64,000 nt of DNA from NCBI RefSeq assembly GCF_026651855.1, contig NZ_CP093280.1, positions 2,458,001 to 2,522,000 on the forward strand, given 5' to 3'. Under the pieces are notes generated by a model that was given only the letters and a program-made list of their open reading frames with translations, did no database searches and was not told where the DNA came from. A program made the position numbers and the translations under genes. This stretch comes from Pseudomonas silvicola. Lineage in GTDB: Bacteria; Pseudomonadota; Gammaproteobacteria; Pseudomonadales; Pseudomonadaceae. Numbering within the stretch: the first letter of the stretch is position 1; every line of letters begins with the position of its first letter. This document shows, piece by piece, positions 45,614 to 56,673 of this stretch.

Positions 45614-46396
45614 CTACGCCGAAACGCGTGGGATGGTATCGTCCGCCCGCAGGGTGAAGATCTCATAGCCAGTAGCAGTGACCACCAGGGTGTGTTCCCA
45701 CTGGGCCGACAGCTTGCGGTCCTTGGTGATGGCCGTCCAGCCGTCGCCCAGCACCTTGGTGTCGGCCTTGCCCTGGTTGATCATCGGCTCGATGGTGAAG
45801 GTCATGCCTTCCTTCAACTCCATCCCGGTGCCGGCGCGGCCGTAGTGCAGGATCTGTGGCTCTTCGTGGAAGACCTTGCCGATGCCGTGGCCGCAGAATT
45901 CGCGCACCACCGAGAAACCATTCTTTTCCGCGTGCTTCTGGATGACTTCGCCGATGTCGCCCAGGCGGCAGCCCGGCTTCACCAGTTCAATGGCCTTGTA
46001 CAGGCATTCCTGGGTCACCTTGGACAGGCGCTCGGCCCAGGCCGGCACGGTGCCCACGTGGAACATGCGGCTGGTGTCGCCGTGGTAGCCATCCTTGATG
46101 ACCGTGACGTCGATGTTCAGGGTGTCGCCGTCCTTCAGAACCTTGTCGCCGGGAATGCCGTGGCACACCACGTGATTGATGGAGGTGCAGATCGACTTGG
46201 GGAAACCCTTGTAGTTCAGCGGCGCGGGGATGGCCTTCTGTTCATTGACGATGAAGTCATGGCACAGACGGTCCAGTTCCTCGGTGGTCACGCCGGGCTT
46301 GACGTGCGGTTCGATCATTTCCAGCACTTGCGCGGCCAGGCGGCCGGCAACGCGCATGTGCTCGATGTCCTCGGGGGTTTTGATGGTGACGGTCAT
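45614..46396 (-). CDS. map: Methionine aminopeptidase type I (intact)
   Basis: The 260-residue enzyme has metal ligands in the family order: DVTVIKDGYHGDTSR (Asp97 and Asp108 region), FCGHGIGKVFHEEP near residue 168 (His171), TIEPM (Glu204) and [11 protein letters not shown] (Glu235). CTSINHVVCHGIP near 70 has the substrate-binding His. It removes initiator methionine. It diverges from rpsB across 344 bases and leads the operon map-(chimera)-glnD-dapC. Its 3' 220 bases are copied at 43201-43425. Confidence 0.96.
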   Translation of the reverse strand: MTVTIKTPEDIEHMRVAGRLAAQVLEMIEPHVKPGVTTEELDRLCHDFIVNEQKAIPAPLNYKGFPKSICTSINHVVCHGIPGDKVLKDGDTLNIDVTVIKDGYHGDTSRMFHVGTVPAWAERLSKVTQECLYKAIELVKPGCRLGDIGEVIQKHAEKNGFSVVREFCGHGIGKVFHEEPQILHYGRAGTGMELKEGMTFTIEPMINQGKADTKVLGDGWTAITKDRKLSAQWEHTLVVTATGYEIFTLRADDTIPRVSA

Positions 46397-46740
46397 ACAG
46401 GCTCTCTCGGCGCTTCACGGCGCAGGCAAACACGAAATGAAACGATTCTACCAGACGACCGGCAGCCGGAACTGTCGCCAGGCATCGCTTCTCTATATAG
46501 AGTTGATAGGGCCATTGTTGCGCGAATCAAGCCCGCACGCAAAAGTCGTTGATCGACAACGTGAATTCGGGTTTCGCTGGCAAAGGTTCTGTGGTATAAA
46601 ATGCGCCGCTTTCCGGGGATAGCCCCGAAAGCACCAAACCCACACACGTATCGGCACGATGACCTGGGTGCCTTCAGCTCAAGCTGCTGGTTGGTCATTG
46701 GGGTACGTGGAGGCCTAACCCGACTTATCAAGGAACTATC
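46397..46740 (+). promoter_or_regulatory. rpsB promoter and leader, S2 autoregulation region
   Basis: The gap between map and rpsB is 344 bases. A -10 of TATAAA lies at 46595-46600; the -35 is weak. The leader starts with a CGGGG-ATAG-CCCCG hairpin (46613-46626) and ends with GGGGTACGTGGAGGCCTAACCC before the start codon; the GTACGTGGAGG block resembles the rpsB leader of other gammaproteobacteria, where S2 represses its own translation. The rest (46397-46590) holds no gene that I recognise, only the short leader of map. Confidence 0.65.
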
Positions 46741-47481
46741 ATGTCCCAAGTCAATATGCGCGATATGCTGAAGGCCGGTGTGCACTTCGGCCACCAGACC
46801 CGTTACTGGAACCCGAAAATGGGCAAGTACATTTTCGGCGCGCGCAACAAGATTCACATCATCAACCTGGAAAAAACCCTGCCAATGTTCAACGACGCTC
46901 TGACGTTCGTAGAGCGCCTGGCTCAGGGCAAGAACAAGATCCTGTTCGTCGGCACCAAGCGTTCGGCTGGCAAGATCGTTGCTGAAGAAGCAGCACGTTG
47001 CGGTTCGCCGTACGTCGACCACCGCTGGTTGGGCGGCATGCTGACCAACTTCAAAACCATCCGTGCTTCGATCAAGCGTCTGCGCGACCTGGAAACCCAG
47101 GCCGAAGATGGCACCTTCGCCAAGCTGACCAAGAAAGAAGCCCTGATGCGCACCCGTGATCTGGAAAAACTGGATCGCTCCCTGGGTGGTATCAAGGACA
47201 TGGGCGGTCTGCCTGACGCACTGTTCGTCATCGACGTTGATCACGAGCGCATCGCGATCACCGAAGCCAACAAGCTGGGTATCCCGGTCATCGGCGTAGT
47301 CGATACCAACTCCAGCCCAGAAGGCGTTGACTACATCATCCCAGGCAACGATGACGCCATCCGCGCTATCCAGCTGTACATGGGTTCGATGGCTGATGCC
47401 GTTATCCGTGGCCGCAACCACGTTGCTGGCGGTACCGAAGAGTACGTCCAGGACGCACCTGCTGCAGCGGTAGAAGGCTGA
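46741..47481 (+). CDS. rpsB: 30S ribosomal protein S2
   Basis: The 246-residue protein matches S2 from [20 protein letters not shown] to the C terminus, with [33 protein letters not shown] and [20 protein letters not shown]. It is a 30S component required for S1 binding. AAGGAA precedes the start. A strong terminator-like hairpin separates it from tsf, a known attenuation arrangement. Confidence 0.98.
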   Translation: MSQVNMRDMLKAGVHFGHQTRYWNPKMGKYIFGARNKIHIINLEKTLPMFNDALTFVERLAQGKNKILFVGTKRSAGKIVAEEAARCGSPYVDHRWLGGMLTNFKTIRASIKRLRDLETQAEDGTFAKLTKKEALMRTRDLEKLDRSLGGIKDMGGLPDALFVIDVDHERIAITEANKLGIPVIGVVDTNSSPEGVDYIIPGNDDAIRAIQLYMGSMADAVIRGRNHVAGGTEEYVQDAPAAAVEG

Positions 47482-47509
47482 GTCTAGACGCCCAGCGTTT
47501 ACTCGGTAC

Positions 47510-47538
47510 GCAAAAAGGGGGCTAGGCCCCCTTTTTGC
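47510..47538. terminator. Bidirectional terminator between rpsB and tsf
   Basis: GCAAAAAGGGGGC (47510-47522) pairs with its complement (47526-47538) around a three-base loop, giving A and T runs on either side. It should cut many transcripts after rpsB, leaving partial read-through into tsf. Confidence 0.93.
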
Positions 47539-47663
47539 CACCTTGAGAACCTTGCCGGTGTAGTCATTGCATTTTTTCAACGCAGTAGCTGGCAAGCTTC
47601 ACGAATTGAGCGCCCGTGCCAATCGGGTGGAATGGTTGAAAACCTATCCAAGAGGATTTTGAA

Positions 47664-48533
47664 ATGGCAGAAATTACTGCAGCGTTGGTCAAAGAACTGC
47701 GCGAGCGTACCGGCGAAGGCATGATGGACTGCAAGAAAGCCTTGACCAAGGCTGGCGGCGACATCGAAAAAGCAATCGACGACATGCGTGCTTCGGGCGC
47801 CATCAAGGCCGCCAAGAAAGCTGGCAACATTGCCGCCGAAGGCGCTATCGCTGTCAAGGTCGCTGCTGACAACAAGTCCGCCGTTATCCTGGAAGTGAAC
47901 TCGCAGACCGACTTCCTGGCCCTGCAGGGTGACTTCAAGGACTTCGTGGCCGCCAGCGTTGAAAAAGCCCTGGAAGACAAACTGACCGACGCAGCTCCGC
48001 TGATCGCCGCTCAGGAAACCGCTCGCGAAGCCCTGGTTGCCAAAGTTGGCGAAAACGTCAACATTCGCCGTCTGGTACGTGTTGAAGGTGACGTGGTCGA
48101 CGCTTACCTGCACGGTAACAAGATCGGCGTCGTGGTTGCCCTGAAAGGCGGCAACCCAGAGCTGGCCAAAGACATCGCCATGCACGTGGCTGCCAGCAAC
48201 CCTGAGTTCCTGCTGCCATCGGAAGTCTCGGCTGAAGCCATCGAGCGCGAAAAGGCCGTCTTCCTGCAACTGAACGAAGACAAGATCAAAGGCAAGCCTG
48301 AGAACATCGTTGCCAACATGATCGACGGCCGCATCAAGAAGTTCCTGGCTGAAGCCTCCCTGGTCGAGCAGGCGTTCGTCAAGAACCCTGAAGTCAAGGT
48401 TGGCGAACTGGCCAAGAAAGCGGGTGCTGAAATCGTTTCGTTCACCTACTTCAAAGTCGGTGAAGGCATCGAGAAGCCAGTCGACAACTTCGCTGAAGAA
48501 GTTGCCGCCCAGCTGGCTGCTGCCAAGCAGTAA
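47664..48533 (+). CDS. tsf: Translation elongation factor Ts
   Basis: The 289-residue nucleotide exchange factor for EF-Tu carries the N-terminal TGEGMMDCKKALTKAGGD block and the TDFLAL motif (NSQTDFLALQGDF) near residue 78, plus the C-terminal FTYFKVGEGIEKP. GAGG lies eight bases before ATG 47664. It follows rpsB through a terminator and is followed by another. Confidence 0.97.
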   Translation: MAEITAALVKELRERTGEGMMDCKKALTKAGGDIEKAIDDMRASGAIKAAKKAGNIAAEGAIAVKVAADNKSAVILEVNSQTDFLALQGDFKDFVAASVEKALEDKLTDAAPLIAAQETAREALVAKVGENVNIRRLVRVEGDVVDAYLHGNKIGVVVALKGGNPELAKDIAMHVAASNPEFLLPSEVSAEAIEREKAVFLQLNEDKIKGKPENIVANMIDGRIKKFLAEASLVEQAFVKNPEVKVGELAKKAGAEIVSFTYFKVGEGIEKPVDNFAEEVAAQLAAAKQ

Positions 48534-48555
48534 GACGGTCTTACCACTGTCGCCC

Positions 48556-48591
48556 CAAAGAGGCTGCCCGCTCACGCGCGCAGCCTCTTTG
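48556..48591 (+). terminator. Terminator-like hairpin after tsf
   Basis: CAAAGAGGCTGC (48556-48567) and GCAGCCTCTTTG (48580-48591) form a 12-bp stem with a 12-base loop. Only a short T tract is present, so termination may be partial before pyrH. Confidence 0.8.
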
Positions 48592-48720
48592 TCAAAATGA
48601 AAGACGGAATCCTGGCTTACAAGGCCGCTTCCGATGGCGCCGCAGCGGTGCCAAGCTAGAGTTAGCGCAGGCTGCAAACAGCCCGCCCAGAATTTTTTAA
48701 CGCCGCAGGAGAGATTCGCA

Positions 48721-49464
48721 ATGGCTCAGCAGGTGAGTGGTCGTCAACCTCGCTATAAACGCATTTTGCTCAAACTTAGCGGCGAGGCCCTGATGGGCTC
48801 GGAAGACTTCGGTATCGACCCGAAGGTGCTGGATCGCATGGCCCTGGAAGTTGGCCAGTTGGTGGGTATCGGTGTTCAGGTAGGCCTGGTCATCGGCGGT
48901 GGCAACCTGTTCCGAGGCGCCGCCCTGAGCGAAGCCGGCATGGATCGCGTCACCGGCGACCACATGGGTATGCTGGCGACCGTGATGAACGCCCTGGCAA
49001 TGCGTGACGCCCTGGAGCGTTCCAACATCCCGGCCATCGTCATGTCTGCGATCACCATGGTTGGCGTGACCGACCACTACGACCGCCGCAAGGCCGACCG
49101 CCTGCTCAAGTCCGGCGACGTGGTGATTTTCGCTGCCGGTACTGGCAACCCGTTCTTCACCACCGACTCCGCCGCGTGCCTGCGTGCCATCGAGATCGGT
49201 GCCGACGTGGTGCTGAAGGCAACGAAGGTCGATGGTGTGTACACTGCCGATCCATTCAAGGATCCGCATGCTGAGAAATTTGACCGCCTGACGTACGATG
49301 AAGTGCTGGACCGCAAGCTGGGTGTGATGGACCTGACCGCCATCTGCCTGTGCCGCGACCACAACATGCCGTTGCGGGTGTTTAACATGAACAAGCCTGG
49401 CGCTCTGCTGAATATCGTAGTGGGCGGCGCTGAAGGAACTCTGATCGAGGAAGGCGAAGAATGA
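48721..49464 (+). CDS. pyrH: Uridylate kinase PyrH
   Basis: The 247-residue UMP kinase begins [20 protein letters not shown] with the KLSGEALMG phosphate-binding block; [23 protein letters not shown] and [12 protein letters not shown] complete the bacterial signature. It phosphorylates UMP to UDP. ATG 48721 is preceded by GCAGGAGAG; the longer frame from 48634 is unsupported. It ends four bases into frr (ATGA), a coupled pair. Confidence 0.97.
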   Translation: MAQQVSGRQPRYKRILLKLSGEALMGSEDFGIDPKVLDRMALEVGQLVGIGVQVGLVIGGGNLFRGAALSEAGMDRVTGDHMGMLATVMNALAMRDALERSNIPAIVMSAITMVGVTDHYDRRKADRLLKSGDVVIFAAGTGNPFFTTDSAACLRAIEIGADVVLKATKVDGVYTADPFKDPHAEKFDRLTYDEVLDRKLGVMDLTAICLCRDHNMPLRVFNMNKPGALLNIVVGGAEGTLIEEGEE

Positions 49465-50018
49465 TCAACGAAATCAAGAAAGACGCGCAAGAGCGCATGC
49501 AGAAATCCCTGGAGTCGCTGGCCCACGCGTTCAGCCGCATCCGTACCGGTCAGGCCCACCCCAGCATCCTGGGCGGCGTGATGGTGCCGTACTACGGCGC
49601 CGACACCCCCCTGAACCAGGTCGCCAACGTGACCGTGAAGGACTCGCGTACCCTGCAGGTCGTCGCCTTCGAGCGCAACATGCTGGCGGCCGTCGACAAG
49701 GCCATCCAGAGCTCGGGCCTGGGTTTCAACCCGACCAACCTGGGCGAACTGCTGCTGATCTCCATGCCAGCGCTGACCGAGGAAACCCGCAAGGGCTTCA
49801 CCAAGCAGGCGCGTGAAGCCGCTGAAGACGGCCGCGTTGCCGTGCGCAATATCCGTCGCGATGCCCTGGGCCAGCTGAAAGACCTGGTCAAGGAAAAGGA
49901 AATCAGCGAAGACGAAGAGCGCCGCGCCGCTGACGACATCCAGAAGCTGACGGACAAGTTCGTGGCCGAAATCGAAGTGGCCGTGAAGCAGAAAGAAGCC
50001 GATTTGATGGCTGTATAA
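49461..50018 (+). CDS. frr: Ribosome recycling factor
   Basis: The 185-residue factor begins [20 protein letters not shown], has [13 protein letters not shown] near residue 30 and the C-terminal helix with [17 protein letters not shown]-type sequence. With EF-G it dissociates post-termination ribosomes. Its start codon overlaps the pyrH stop. Confidence 0.97.
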   Translation: MINEIKKDAQERMQKSLESLAHAFSRIRTGQAHPSILGGVMVPYYGADTPLNQVANVTVKDSRTLQVVAFERNMLAAVDKAIQSSGLGFNPTNLGELLLISMPALTEETRKGFTKQAREAAEDGRVAVRNIRRDALGQLKDLVKEKEISEDEERRAADDIQKLTDKFVAEIEVAVKQKEADLMAV

Positions 50019-50037
50019 GAAGGATCCGCGCGTTTCC

Positions 50038-50793
50038 ATGGAAAAGACCAAGCTGACTGTGCCGACCTCGGTACCGCGACACGTTGCGATCATCATGGAT
50101 GGGAATAATCGCTGGGCGAAAAAACGCCTGTTGCCTGGTATCGCCGGGCACAAGGCTGGCGTTGACGCCGTTCGTGCGGTCATTGAGGTGTGTGCTGAGG
50201 CCAAGGTCGAGGTCCTGACGCTCTTCGCCTTCTCCAGTGAAAACTGGCAGCGGCCTGCCGAAGAGGTCGGGGCCCTCATGGAGCTGTTCCTCACGGCGCT
50301 GCGCCGTGAGGCTCGGCGCCTGAATGAAAACCGCATCAGCCTGCGCATCATCGGCGATCGCTCGCGCTTTCATCCTGAACTGCAGGCTTCCATGCGCGAA
50401 GCCGAAGCACTGACTGCCGGCAGCGACCGTTTCGTGCTGCAGATCGCCGCCAATTATGGCGGCCAGTGGGACATCGCCCAGGCCGCCCAGCGGCTGGCGC
50501 GCGAAGTCCAGGCCGGGCACCTGCGCCCGGACGATATTACCCCCGGGTTGTTGCAGACCTGCCTGTCCACGGGCGACCTGCCGTTGCCCGACCTGTGCAT
50601 CCGCACGGGAGGCGAGCGGCGTATCAGCAACTTCCTGCTCTGGCAGCTGGCTTACGCCGAGCTGTACTTCTCCGACCTGTTCTGGCCGGACTTCAAACAC
50701 GACGCCATGCGCACCGCGCTGGCCGATTTCGCTTCGCGCCAGCGCCGCTTCGGTAAGACCAGCGAGCAGGTGGAAGCCGGAGCCCGTGCTTAA
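50038..50793 (+). CDS. uppS: Undecaprenyl diphosphate synthase UppS
   Basis: The 251-residue cis-prenyltransferase has MDGNNRWAKKR with the catalytic Asp near residue 20, FAFSSENWQRP near 65 and the C-terminal signature IRTGGERRISNFLLWQLAYA. It makes the lipid carrier of peptidoglycan and O-antigen synthesis. It lies 19 bases after frr, and its stop codon overlaps the cdsA start by one base (TAATG). Confidence 0.97.
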   Translation: MEKTKLTVPTSVPRHVAIIMDGNNRWAKKRLLPGIAGHKAGVDAVRAVIEVCAEAKVEVLTLFAFSSENWQRPAEEVGALMELFLTALRREARRLNENRISLRIIGDRSRFHPELQASMREAEALTAGSDRFVLQIAANYGGQWDIAQAAQRLAREVQAGHLRPDDITPGLLQTCLSTGDLPLPDLCIRTGGERRISNFLLWQLAYAELYFSDLFWPDFKHDAMRTALADFASRQRRFGKTSEQVEAGARA

Positions 50794-51604
50794 TGCTTAA
50801 ACAACGCATCATGACAGCGCTGATCTTGTTGCCGATCGCCCTGTGCGGTTTCTTCCTGCTCGACGGCGGCGCGTTTGCCCTGTTCATCGGCCTGGTGGTG
50901 ACCCTGGGTGGTTGGGAGTGGGCCCGTCTGGCCGGTTTTGAAGCCCAGTCTGCACGCATGGCCTTCGCCGTCGTGGTGGCGGCGGCCTTGTTCTTCCTGT
51001 ATCTGTCGCCTGCCCTGGCGCCTTTCGTGCTGGCGGCAGCGCTGATCTGGTGGGGGGTAGCCACGTACCTGGTGCTGACGTTCCCCGGTACCAGCGAGCA
51101 CTGGTCCAGTGTGGCCTGCAAGCTGTTGATCGGTTTGCTCATCTTGCTGCCCGCGTGGCAGGGCCTGGTGCTCATCAAGGCGCAGGGCCAGGGCAATTGG
51201 CTGATTCTGGCGGTGATGGTGCTGGTCTGGGCCGCCGACATTGGCGCCTACTTCTCCGGCAGGGCCTTCGGCAAGCGCAAGCTGGCCCCGCAGGTCAGCC
51301 CGGGCAAGAGCTGGGCCGGCTTCTACGGCGGCATGGCCGTGAGCCTGGTCATTACCCTGGTGGTCGGCCAGGTGCGCCACTGGGGGTTTGGCGAAACCCT
51401 GCTGTGCCTGATCGGCGCTGCCATCGTGGTGGCGCTGTCGGTGGTGGGTGACCTGACCGAAAGCATGTTCAAGCGCCGCGCCGGGATCAAGGACAGCAGC
51501 AACCTGCTGCCTGGCCATGGCGGTATCCTCGACCGTATCGACAGCCTTACCGCGGCCATTCCGGTGTTCGCGGTGCTGCTGTGGGCGGCCAATTGGAGCG
51601 CGCT

Positions 51605-51608
<4 letters not shown>
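50793..51608 (+). CDS. cdsA: Phosphatidate cytidylyltransferase CdsA
   Basis: The 271-residue polytopic enzyme has about eight membrane segments and the signature near its C terminus with [11 protein letters not shown] followed by [11 protein letters not shown] (residues about 220-250), and [18 protein letters not shown] near 150. It makes CDP-diacylglycerol. The next gene, dxr, begins with GTG overlapping its stop by four bases. Confidence 0.96.
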
Positions 51609-52795
<1,187 letters not shown>

Positions 52796-52853
52796 TCGCG
52801 CGGTGTGCCTGCGCACCGCTTGATCCGCGCCGCGACGCTATTCGGAGAGAGTT

Positions 52854-54206
52854 ATGAGTGCGCTCTACATGATTGTCGGTACCCTGGTGGCATTGGGTGT
52901 ACTGGTCACTTTTCACGAATTCGGCCATTTCTGGGTCGCGCGGCGCTGTGGCGTGAAGGTGCTGCGGTTTTCCGTGGGCTTTGGCATGCCGCTGCTGCGC
53001 TGGCATGACCGCCAGGGCACCGAGTACGTGGTGGCGGCCATCCCGTTGGGCGGCTACGTGAAGATGCTCGACGAGCGTGAGGGCGACGTGCCGGTCGAGC
53101 AACTGGACCAGGCCTTCAACCGCAAGCGCGTGGGGCAACGCATTGCCATCGTGGCCGCGGGCCCGGTGGCCAATTTCCTGCTGGCCCTGTTTTTCTTCTG
53201 GGTGCTGGCCATGCTGGGCAGCCAGCAGGTGCGCCCTGTCATCGGTAGCGTCGAGGCGGGCAGCATCGCGGCGACGGCGGGGTTGCCAGCCAACGCTGAA
53301 ATCGTCTCCGTGGACGGCGAAGCCACCAGCGGCTGGTCCCAGGTAAACCTGCAGTTGGTGCGTCGCCTGGGCGAAAGTGGCTCGTTGCAGATCAATGTGC
53401 GCCCACAGGGTTCTTCGGCGGATGAACCGCACACCCTGGCGCTGGACCACTGGCTGCAAGGTACCGATGAGCCAGACCCCATTCGTTCCCTGGGTATCCG
53501 GCCATGGCGCCCGGCGCTGGAACCGGTGCTGGCCGAGCTCGATCCGAAGGGGCCGGCCCAGGCCGCCGGTCTGAAAACCGGCGACCGTCTGCTGGCGCTC
53601 GACGGCAAGGCGCTGGGTGACTGGCAGCAGGTAGTAGACCAGGTTCGCGAGCGCCCGGACGCCAAGGTCACCCTGCGCGTGCAGCGTGACGACCAGCAAC
53701 TGGACGTGCCAGTGACCTTGGCCTCGCGCGGCGAAGGCAAGGAGGCCGCGGGTTACCTGGGCGCGGGCGTGAAGGCCGTGCAATGGCCGGCCGAGATGAC
53801 CCGCGAGGTCCGCTATGGCCCGCTCGCCGCGATCGGCGAGGGCGCCAGCCGCACCTGGACCATGAGCGTGCTGACCCTTGATTCGCTGAAGAAAATGCTG
53901 TTCGGCGAGCTCTCGGTAAAAAACTTGAGTGGACCGATAACCATTGCTAAAGTGGCGGGCGCTTCAGCCCAGTCGGGCGTTGGGGATTTCCTGAATTTCC
54001 TCGCCTACCTGAGCATTAGCCTGGGGGTTCTGAATTTGCTGCCCATCCCCGTGTTGGATGGGGGGCACTTGTTGTTCTACCTGATCGAATGGGTGCGTGG
54101 TCGCCCGGTGTCGGATCGGGTACAGGGTTGGGGGATCCAGATCGGTATCAGTTTGGTAGTCGGGGTGATGTTGCTTGCCCTGATCAACGATTTGGGTCGA
54201 CTGTAA
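52854..54206 (+). CDS. rseP: Site-2 protease RseP
   Basis: The 450-residue inner-membrane zinc protease has HEFGH in TFHEFGHFWVAR near residue 22 (first transmembrane helix), two PDZ domains (about residues 115-300), and the second active-site motif NLLPIPVLDGGHL near 400 (LDGGH). It cleaves the anti-sigma factor (MucA in pseudomonads) to release AlgU, and clears signal peptides. GGAGAGAG precedes the ATG. Confidence 0.96.
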   Translation: MSALYMIVGTLVALGVLVTFHEFGHFWVARRCGVKVLRFSVGFGMPLLRWHDRQGTEYVVAAIPLGGYVKMLDEREGDVPVEQLDQAFNRKRVGQRIAIVAAGPVANFLLALFFFWVLAMLGSQQVRPVIGSVEAGSIAATAGLPANAEIVSVDGEATSGWSQVNLQLVRRLGESGSLQINVRPQGSSADEPHTLALDHWLQGTDEPDPIRSLGIRPWRPALEPVLAELDPKGPAQAAGLKTGDRLLALDGKALGDWQQVVDQVRERPDAKVTLRVQRDDQQLDVPVTLASRGEGKEAAGYLGAGVKAVQWPAEMTREVRYGPLAAIGEGASRTWTMSVLTLDSLKKMLFGELSVKNLSGPITIAKVAGASAQSGVGDFLNFLAYLSISLGVLNLLPIPVLDGGHLLFYLIEWVRGRPVSDRVQGWGIQIGISLVVGVMLLALINDLGRL

Positions 54207-54226
54207 AGCTTCGCTCAATTGCGAAC

Positions 54227-54244
54227 CTGCCGCCTTTGCGGCAG
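54227..54244 (+). terminator. Short hairpin between rseP and bamA
   Basis: CTGCCGC-CTTT-GCGGCAG followed by TTTG. It is compact and weakly terminator-like; bamA may have its own promoter nearby or depend on read-through. Confidence 0.5.
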
Positions 54245-54279
54245 TTTGCTTATTGCCAGTTGGAATAAGAAAGGACTTC

Positions 54280-56634
54280 ATGAAACGTCTGCTGCTTACT
54301 GCGGTTCTTGCCGCATTGATGGTCACCGAAGTTCACGCCGAGTCCTTCAAAATCTCTGATATTCGTGTCAACGGCTTGCAGCGGGTATCCGCCGGCAGCG
54401 TGTTTGGTGCCTTGCCATTGAACGTGGGCGACGAAGCGGATGATCGACGCCTGGTGGATTCCACTCGCGCGCTGTTCAAGACCGGTTTCTTTCAAGATAT
54501 CCAGCTGGGCCGCGACGGCAACGTCCTGGTTATCAGTGTAGTCGAGCGCCCGTCGGTCTCCAGTATCGAGATCGAAGGCAACAAGGCCATCAGCACCGAA
54601 GACCTGATGAAAGGGCTCAAGCAGTCCGGTCTTGCCGAGGGCGAGATCTTCCAGCGCGCTACCCTTGAAGGTGTGCGTAACGAGTTGCAGCGCCAGTACG
54701 TGGCCCAGGGCCGTTATTCGGCTACCGTGGACGCCGACGTGGTGCCGCAGCCGCGCAACCGCGTGAGCCTGAAGATCAAGATCAACGAAGGTACCGTCGC
54801 CGCCATCCAGCACATCAACGTGGTGGGCAACACGGTATTCTCCGAAGAAGACCTGACCGATCAATTCCAGCTCAAGACCACCAACTGGTTGTCGTTCTTC
54901 AAGAACGACGACAAGTACGCCCGTGAAAAACTGTCGGGTGACCTTGAGCGCCTGCGTTCCTACTACCTGGACCGCGGCTACATCAACATGGACATCACCT
55001 CCACCCAGGTGTCCATTACCCCGGACAAGAAAAGCGTCTACATCACGGTCAACATCAACGAAGGCCAGAAGTACAACGTTCGTGACGTCAAGCTGTCCGG
55101 TGACCTGAAGGTGCCGGAAGACCAGGTCAAGGCCCTGCTGCTGGTGCAGAAAGGCCAGGTGTTCTCGCGCAAGCTGATGACCACTACCTCGGAGCTGATC
55201 ACTCGCCGCCTGGGTAACGACGGCTACACCTTCGCCAACGTCAACGGTGTGCCTACCCCCCATGACGATGACCACACCGTGGACATCACCTTCGTGGTCG
55301 ACCCGGGCAAGCGCGCCTATGTGAACCGCATCAACTACCGCGGCAACACCAAGACCGATGACAAGGTACTGCGCCGCGAAATGCGCCAGATGGAAGGTGG
55401 CTGGGCGTCGACCTACCTGATCGACCAGTCCAAGACCCGCCTGGAGCGCCTGGGCTACTTCAAGGAAGTCAACGTCGAGACCCCAGCCGTTCCGGGCGTG
55501 GATGACCAGGTCGACGTGAACTACTCCGTGGAAGAGCAAGCCTCCGGTTCGATCACCGCCAGCGTCGGTTTCGCCCAGAGCGCCGGCCTGATCCTGGGTG
55601 GTTCGATCAGCCAGAGCAACTTCCTGGGTACCGGTAACAAGGTGTCCATCGGCCTGACCAAGTCCGAGTACCAGACCCGCTACAACTTCAGCTACGTCGA
55701 CCCGTACTTCACGCCGGACGGTGTCAGCCTGGGTTACAACGCGTTCTACCGCAAGACCGACTACAGCGACCTCGACGTCGATATCTCCAGCTACTCGGTG
55801 GACAGCTACGGCGCTGGTGTGACGTTCGGCTACCCGATCAGCGAAACGTCGCGCATGACCTATGGTTTGACGCTGCAGCGCGACCAGATCAGCACGGGTG
55901 ACTATACGGTTGAAGAGATCTTTGACTTCATCGAGAAAGAAGGTAGTAGCTTCACCAACCTGAAGGCATCGGTAGGCTGGTCTGATTCGACCCTTAACAA
56001 AGGCACGCTACCTACTCGTGGTCACTCGCAAAGCTTGACGTTCGAGACAACCACGCCGGGCAGTGACCTGTCGTTCTACAAGATCGACTACCGTGGCCAA
56101 CTGTTCGCCCCAATTACTGATACCTATACCCTTCGCCTGCACTCCGAGCTGGGCTACGGTGACGGCTTCGGCGATACCCATGGACTGCCATTCTACGAGA
56201 ACTATTACGCTGGTGGTTTCAACTCGGTTCGTGGTTTCAAGGACAGTACCCTGGGCCCACGTAGTACGCCGAGCAAGCTCGATCCAGTGCGCGGCACCTT
56301 GGAAGATCCGGACCAGGATCCTGAAGCGTTTGGTGGCAACGTCCTGATCACCGGTGGCGCAGAAGTTCTGTTCCCGATGCCGTTCGTCAAGGATCAGCGT
56401 TCTTTGCGTACATCGCTCTTCCTGGATATGGGTAGCACCTTCGATACCAATTGCTCCAAGACCTCGCAGGCTTGCTCCAGCGTCGACTTCTCGCAAATGG
56501 CCGCCTCCGTCGGTCTGGGCGTGACCTGGGTCACCGCGCTGGGTCCTCTGAGCTTCAGCCTGGCGACGCCGATCAAGAAGCCGGACTATTCCGAAACCCA
56601 GATCTTCCAATTCTCCCTGGGCCAGACCTTCTGA
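54280..56634 (+). CDS. bamA: Outer-membrane assembly factor BamA
   Basis: The 784-residue protein has a signal peptide (cleavage after VHA), five POTRA domains (about residues 22-420) and a 16-strand barrel, including the lid motif GGFNSVRGFKD near residue 655 and the C-terminal aromatic SLGQTF. It folds and inserts outer-membrane proteins. ATG 54280 is used because AAGGA precedes it, and an upstream ATG at 54253 is the start of leader sequence. It is the P. aeruginosa opr86 orthologue. Confidence 0.96.
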   Translation: MKRLLLTAVLAALMVTEVHAESFKISDIRVNGLQRVSAGSVFGALPLNVGDEADDRRLVDSTRALFKTGFFQDIQLGRDGNVLVISVVERPSVSSIEIEGNKAISTEDLMKGLKQSGLAEGEIFQRATLEGVRNELQRQYVAQGRYSATVDADVVPQPRNRVSLKIKINEGTVAAIQHINVVGNTVFSEEDLTDQFQLKTTNWLSFFKNDDKYAREKLSGDLERLRSYYLDRGYINMDITSTQVSITPDKKSVYITVNINEGQKYNVRDVKLSGDLKVPEDQVKALLLVQKGQVFSRKLMTTTSELITRRLGNDGYTFANVNGVPTPHDDDHTVDITFVVDPGKRAYVNRINYRGNTKTDDKVLRREMRQMEGGWASTYLIDQSKTRLERLGYFKEVNVETPAVPGVDDQVDVNYSVEEQASGSITASVGFAQSAGLILGGSISQSNFLGTGNKVSIGLTKSEYQTRYNFSYVDPYFTPDGVSLGYNAFYRKTDYSDLDVDISSYSVDSYGAGVTFGYPISETSRMTYGLTLQRDQISTGDYTVEEIFDFIEKEGSSFTNLKASVGWSDSTLNKGTLPTRGHSQSLTFETTTPGSDLSFYKIDYRGQLFAPITDTYTLRLHSELGYGDGFGDTHGLPFYENYYAGGFNSVRGFKDSTLGPRSTPSKLDPVRGTLEDPDQDPEAFGGNVLITGGAEVLFPMPFVKDQRSLRTSLFLDMGSTFDTNCSKTSQACSSVDFSQMAASVGLGVTWVTALGPLSFSLATPIKKPDYSETQIFQFSLGQTF

Positions 56635-56673
56635 GGTCTGCCCGACCGACAACAGTTTCTGTAGGAGTGCATC

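Larger units (their letters stand above)
41000..45838. repeat. 2,413-bp tandem duplication spanning glnD 5' part and map 3' end
   Basis: Unit A is 41000-43412 and unit B is 43413-45825. CGGTGCCGGCGCG occurs at 41000, 43413 and 45826, exactly 2,413 apart, marking a 13-bp microhomology between glnD and map. I find seven differences, all A/G transitions: A41193/G43606, G41241/A43654, A41325/G43738, G41345/A43758, A43043/G45456, G43192/A45605 and A43239/G45652. Between 41346 and 43042 I noticed no difference, and the protein is identical there. Confidence 0.95.

Noticed and set aside
41000-45838. Assembly artefact as an explanation for the duplications
   Set aside because: Each unit pair has scattered substitutions (seven here, four at quiP), and the joints lie at true microhomologies, so a simple collapse or echo is unlikely, though read evidence is not available.
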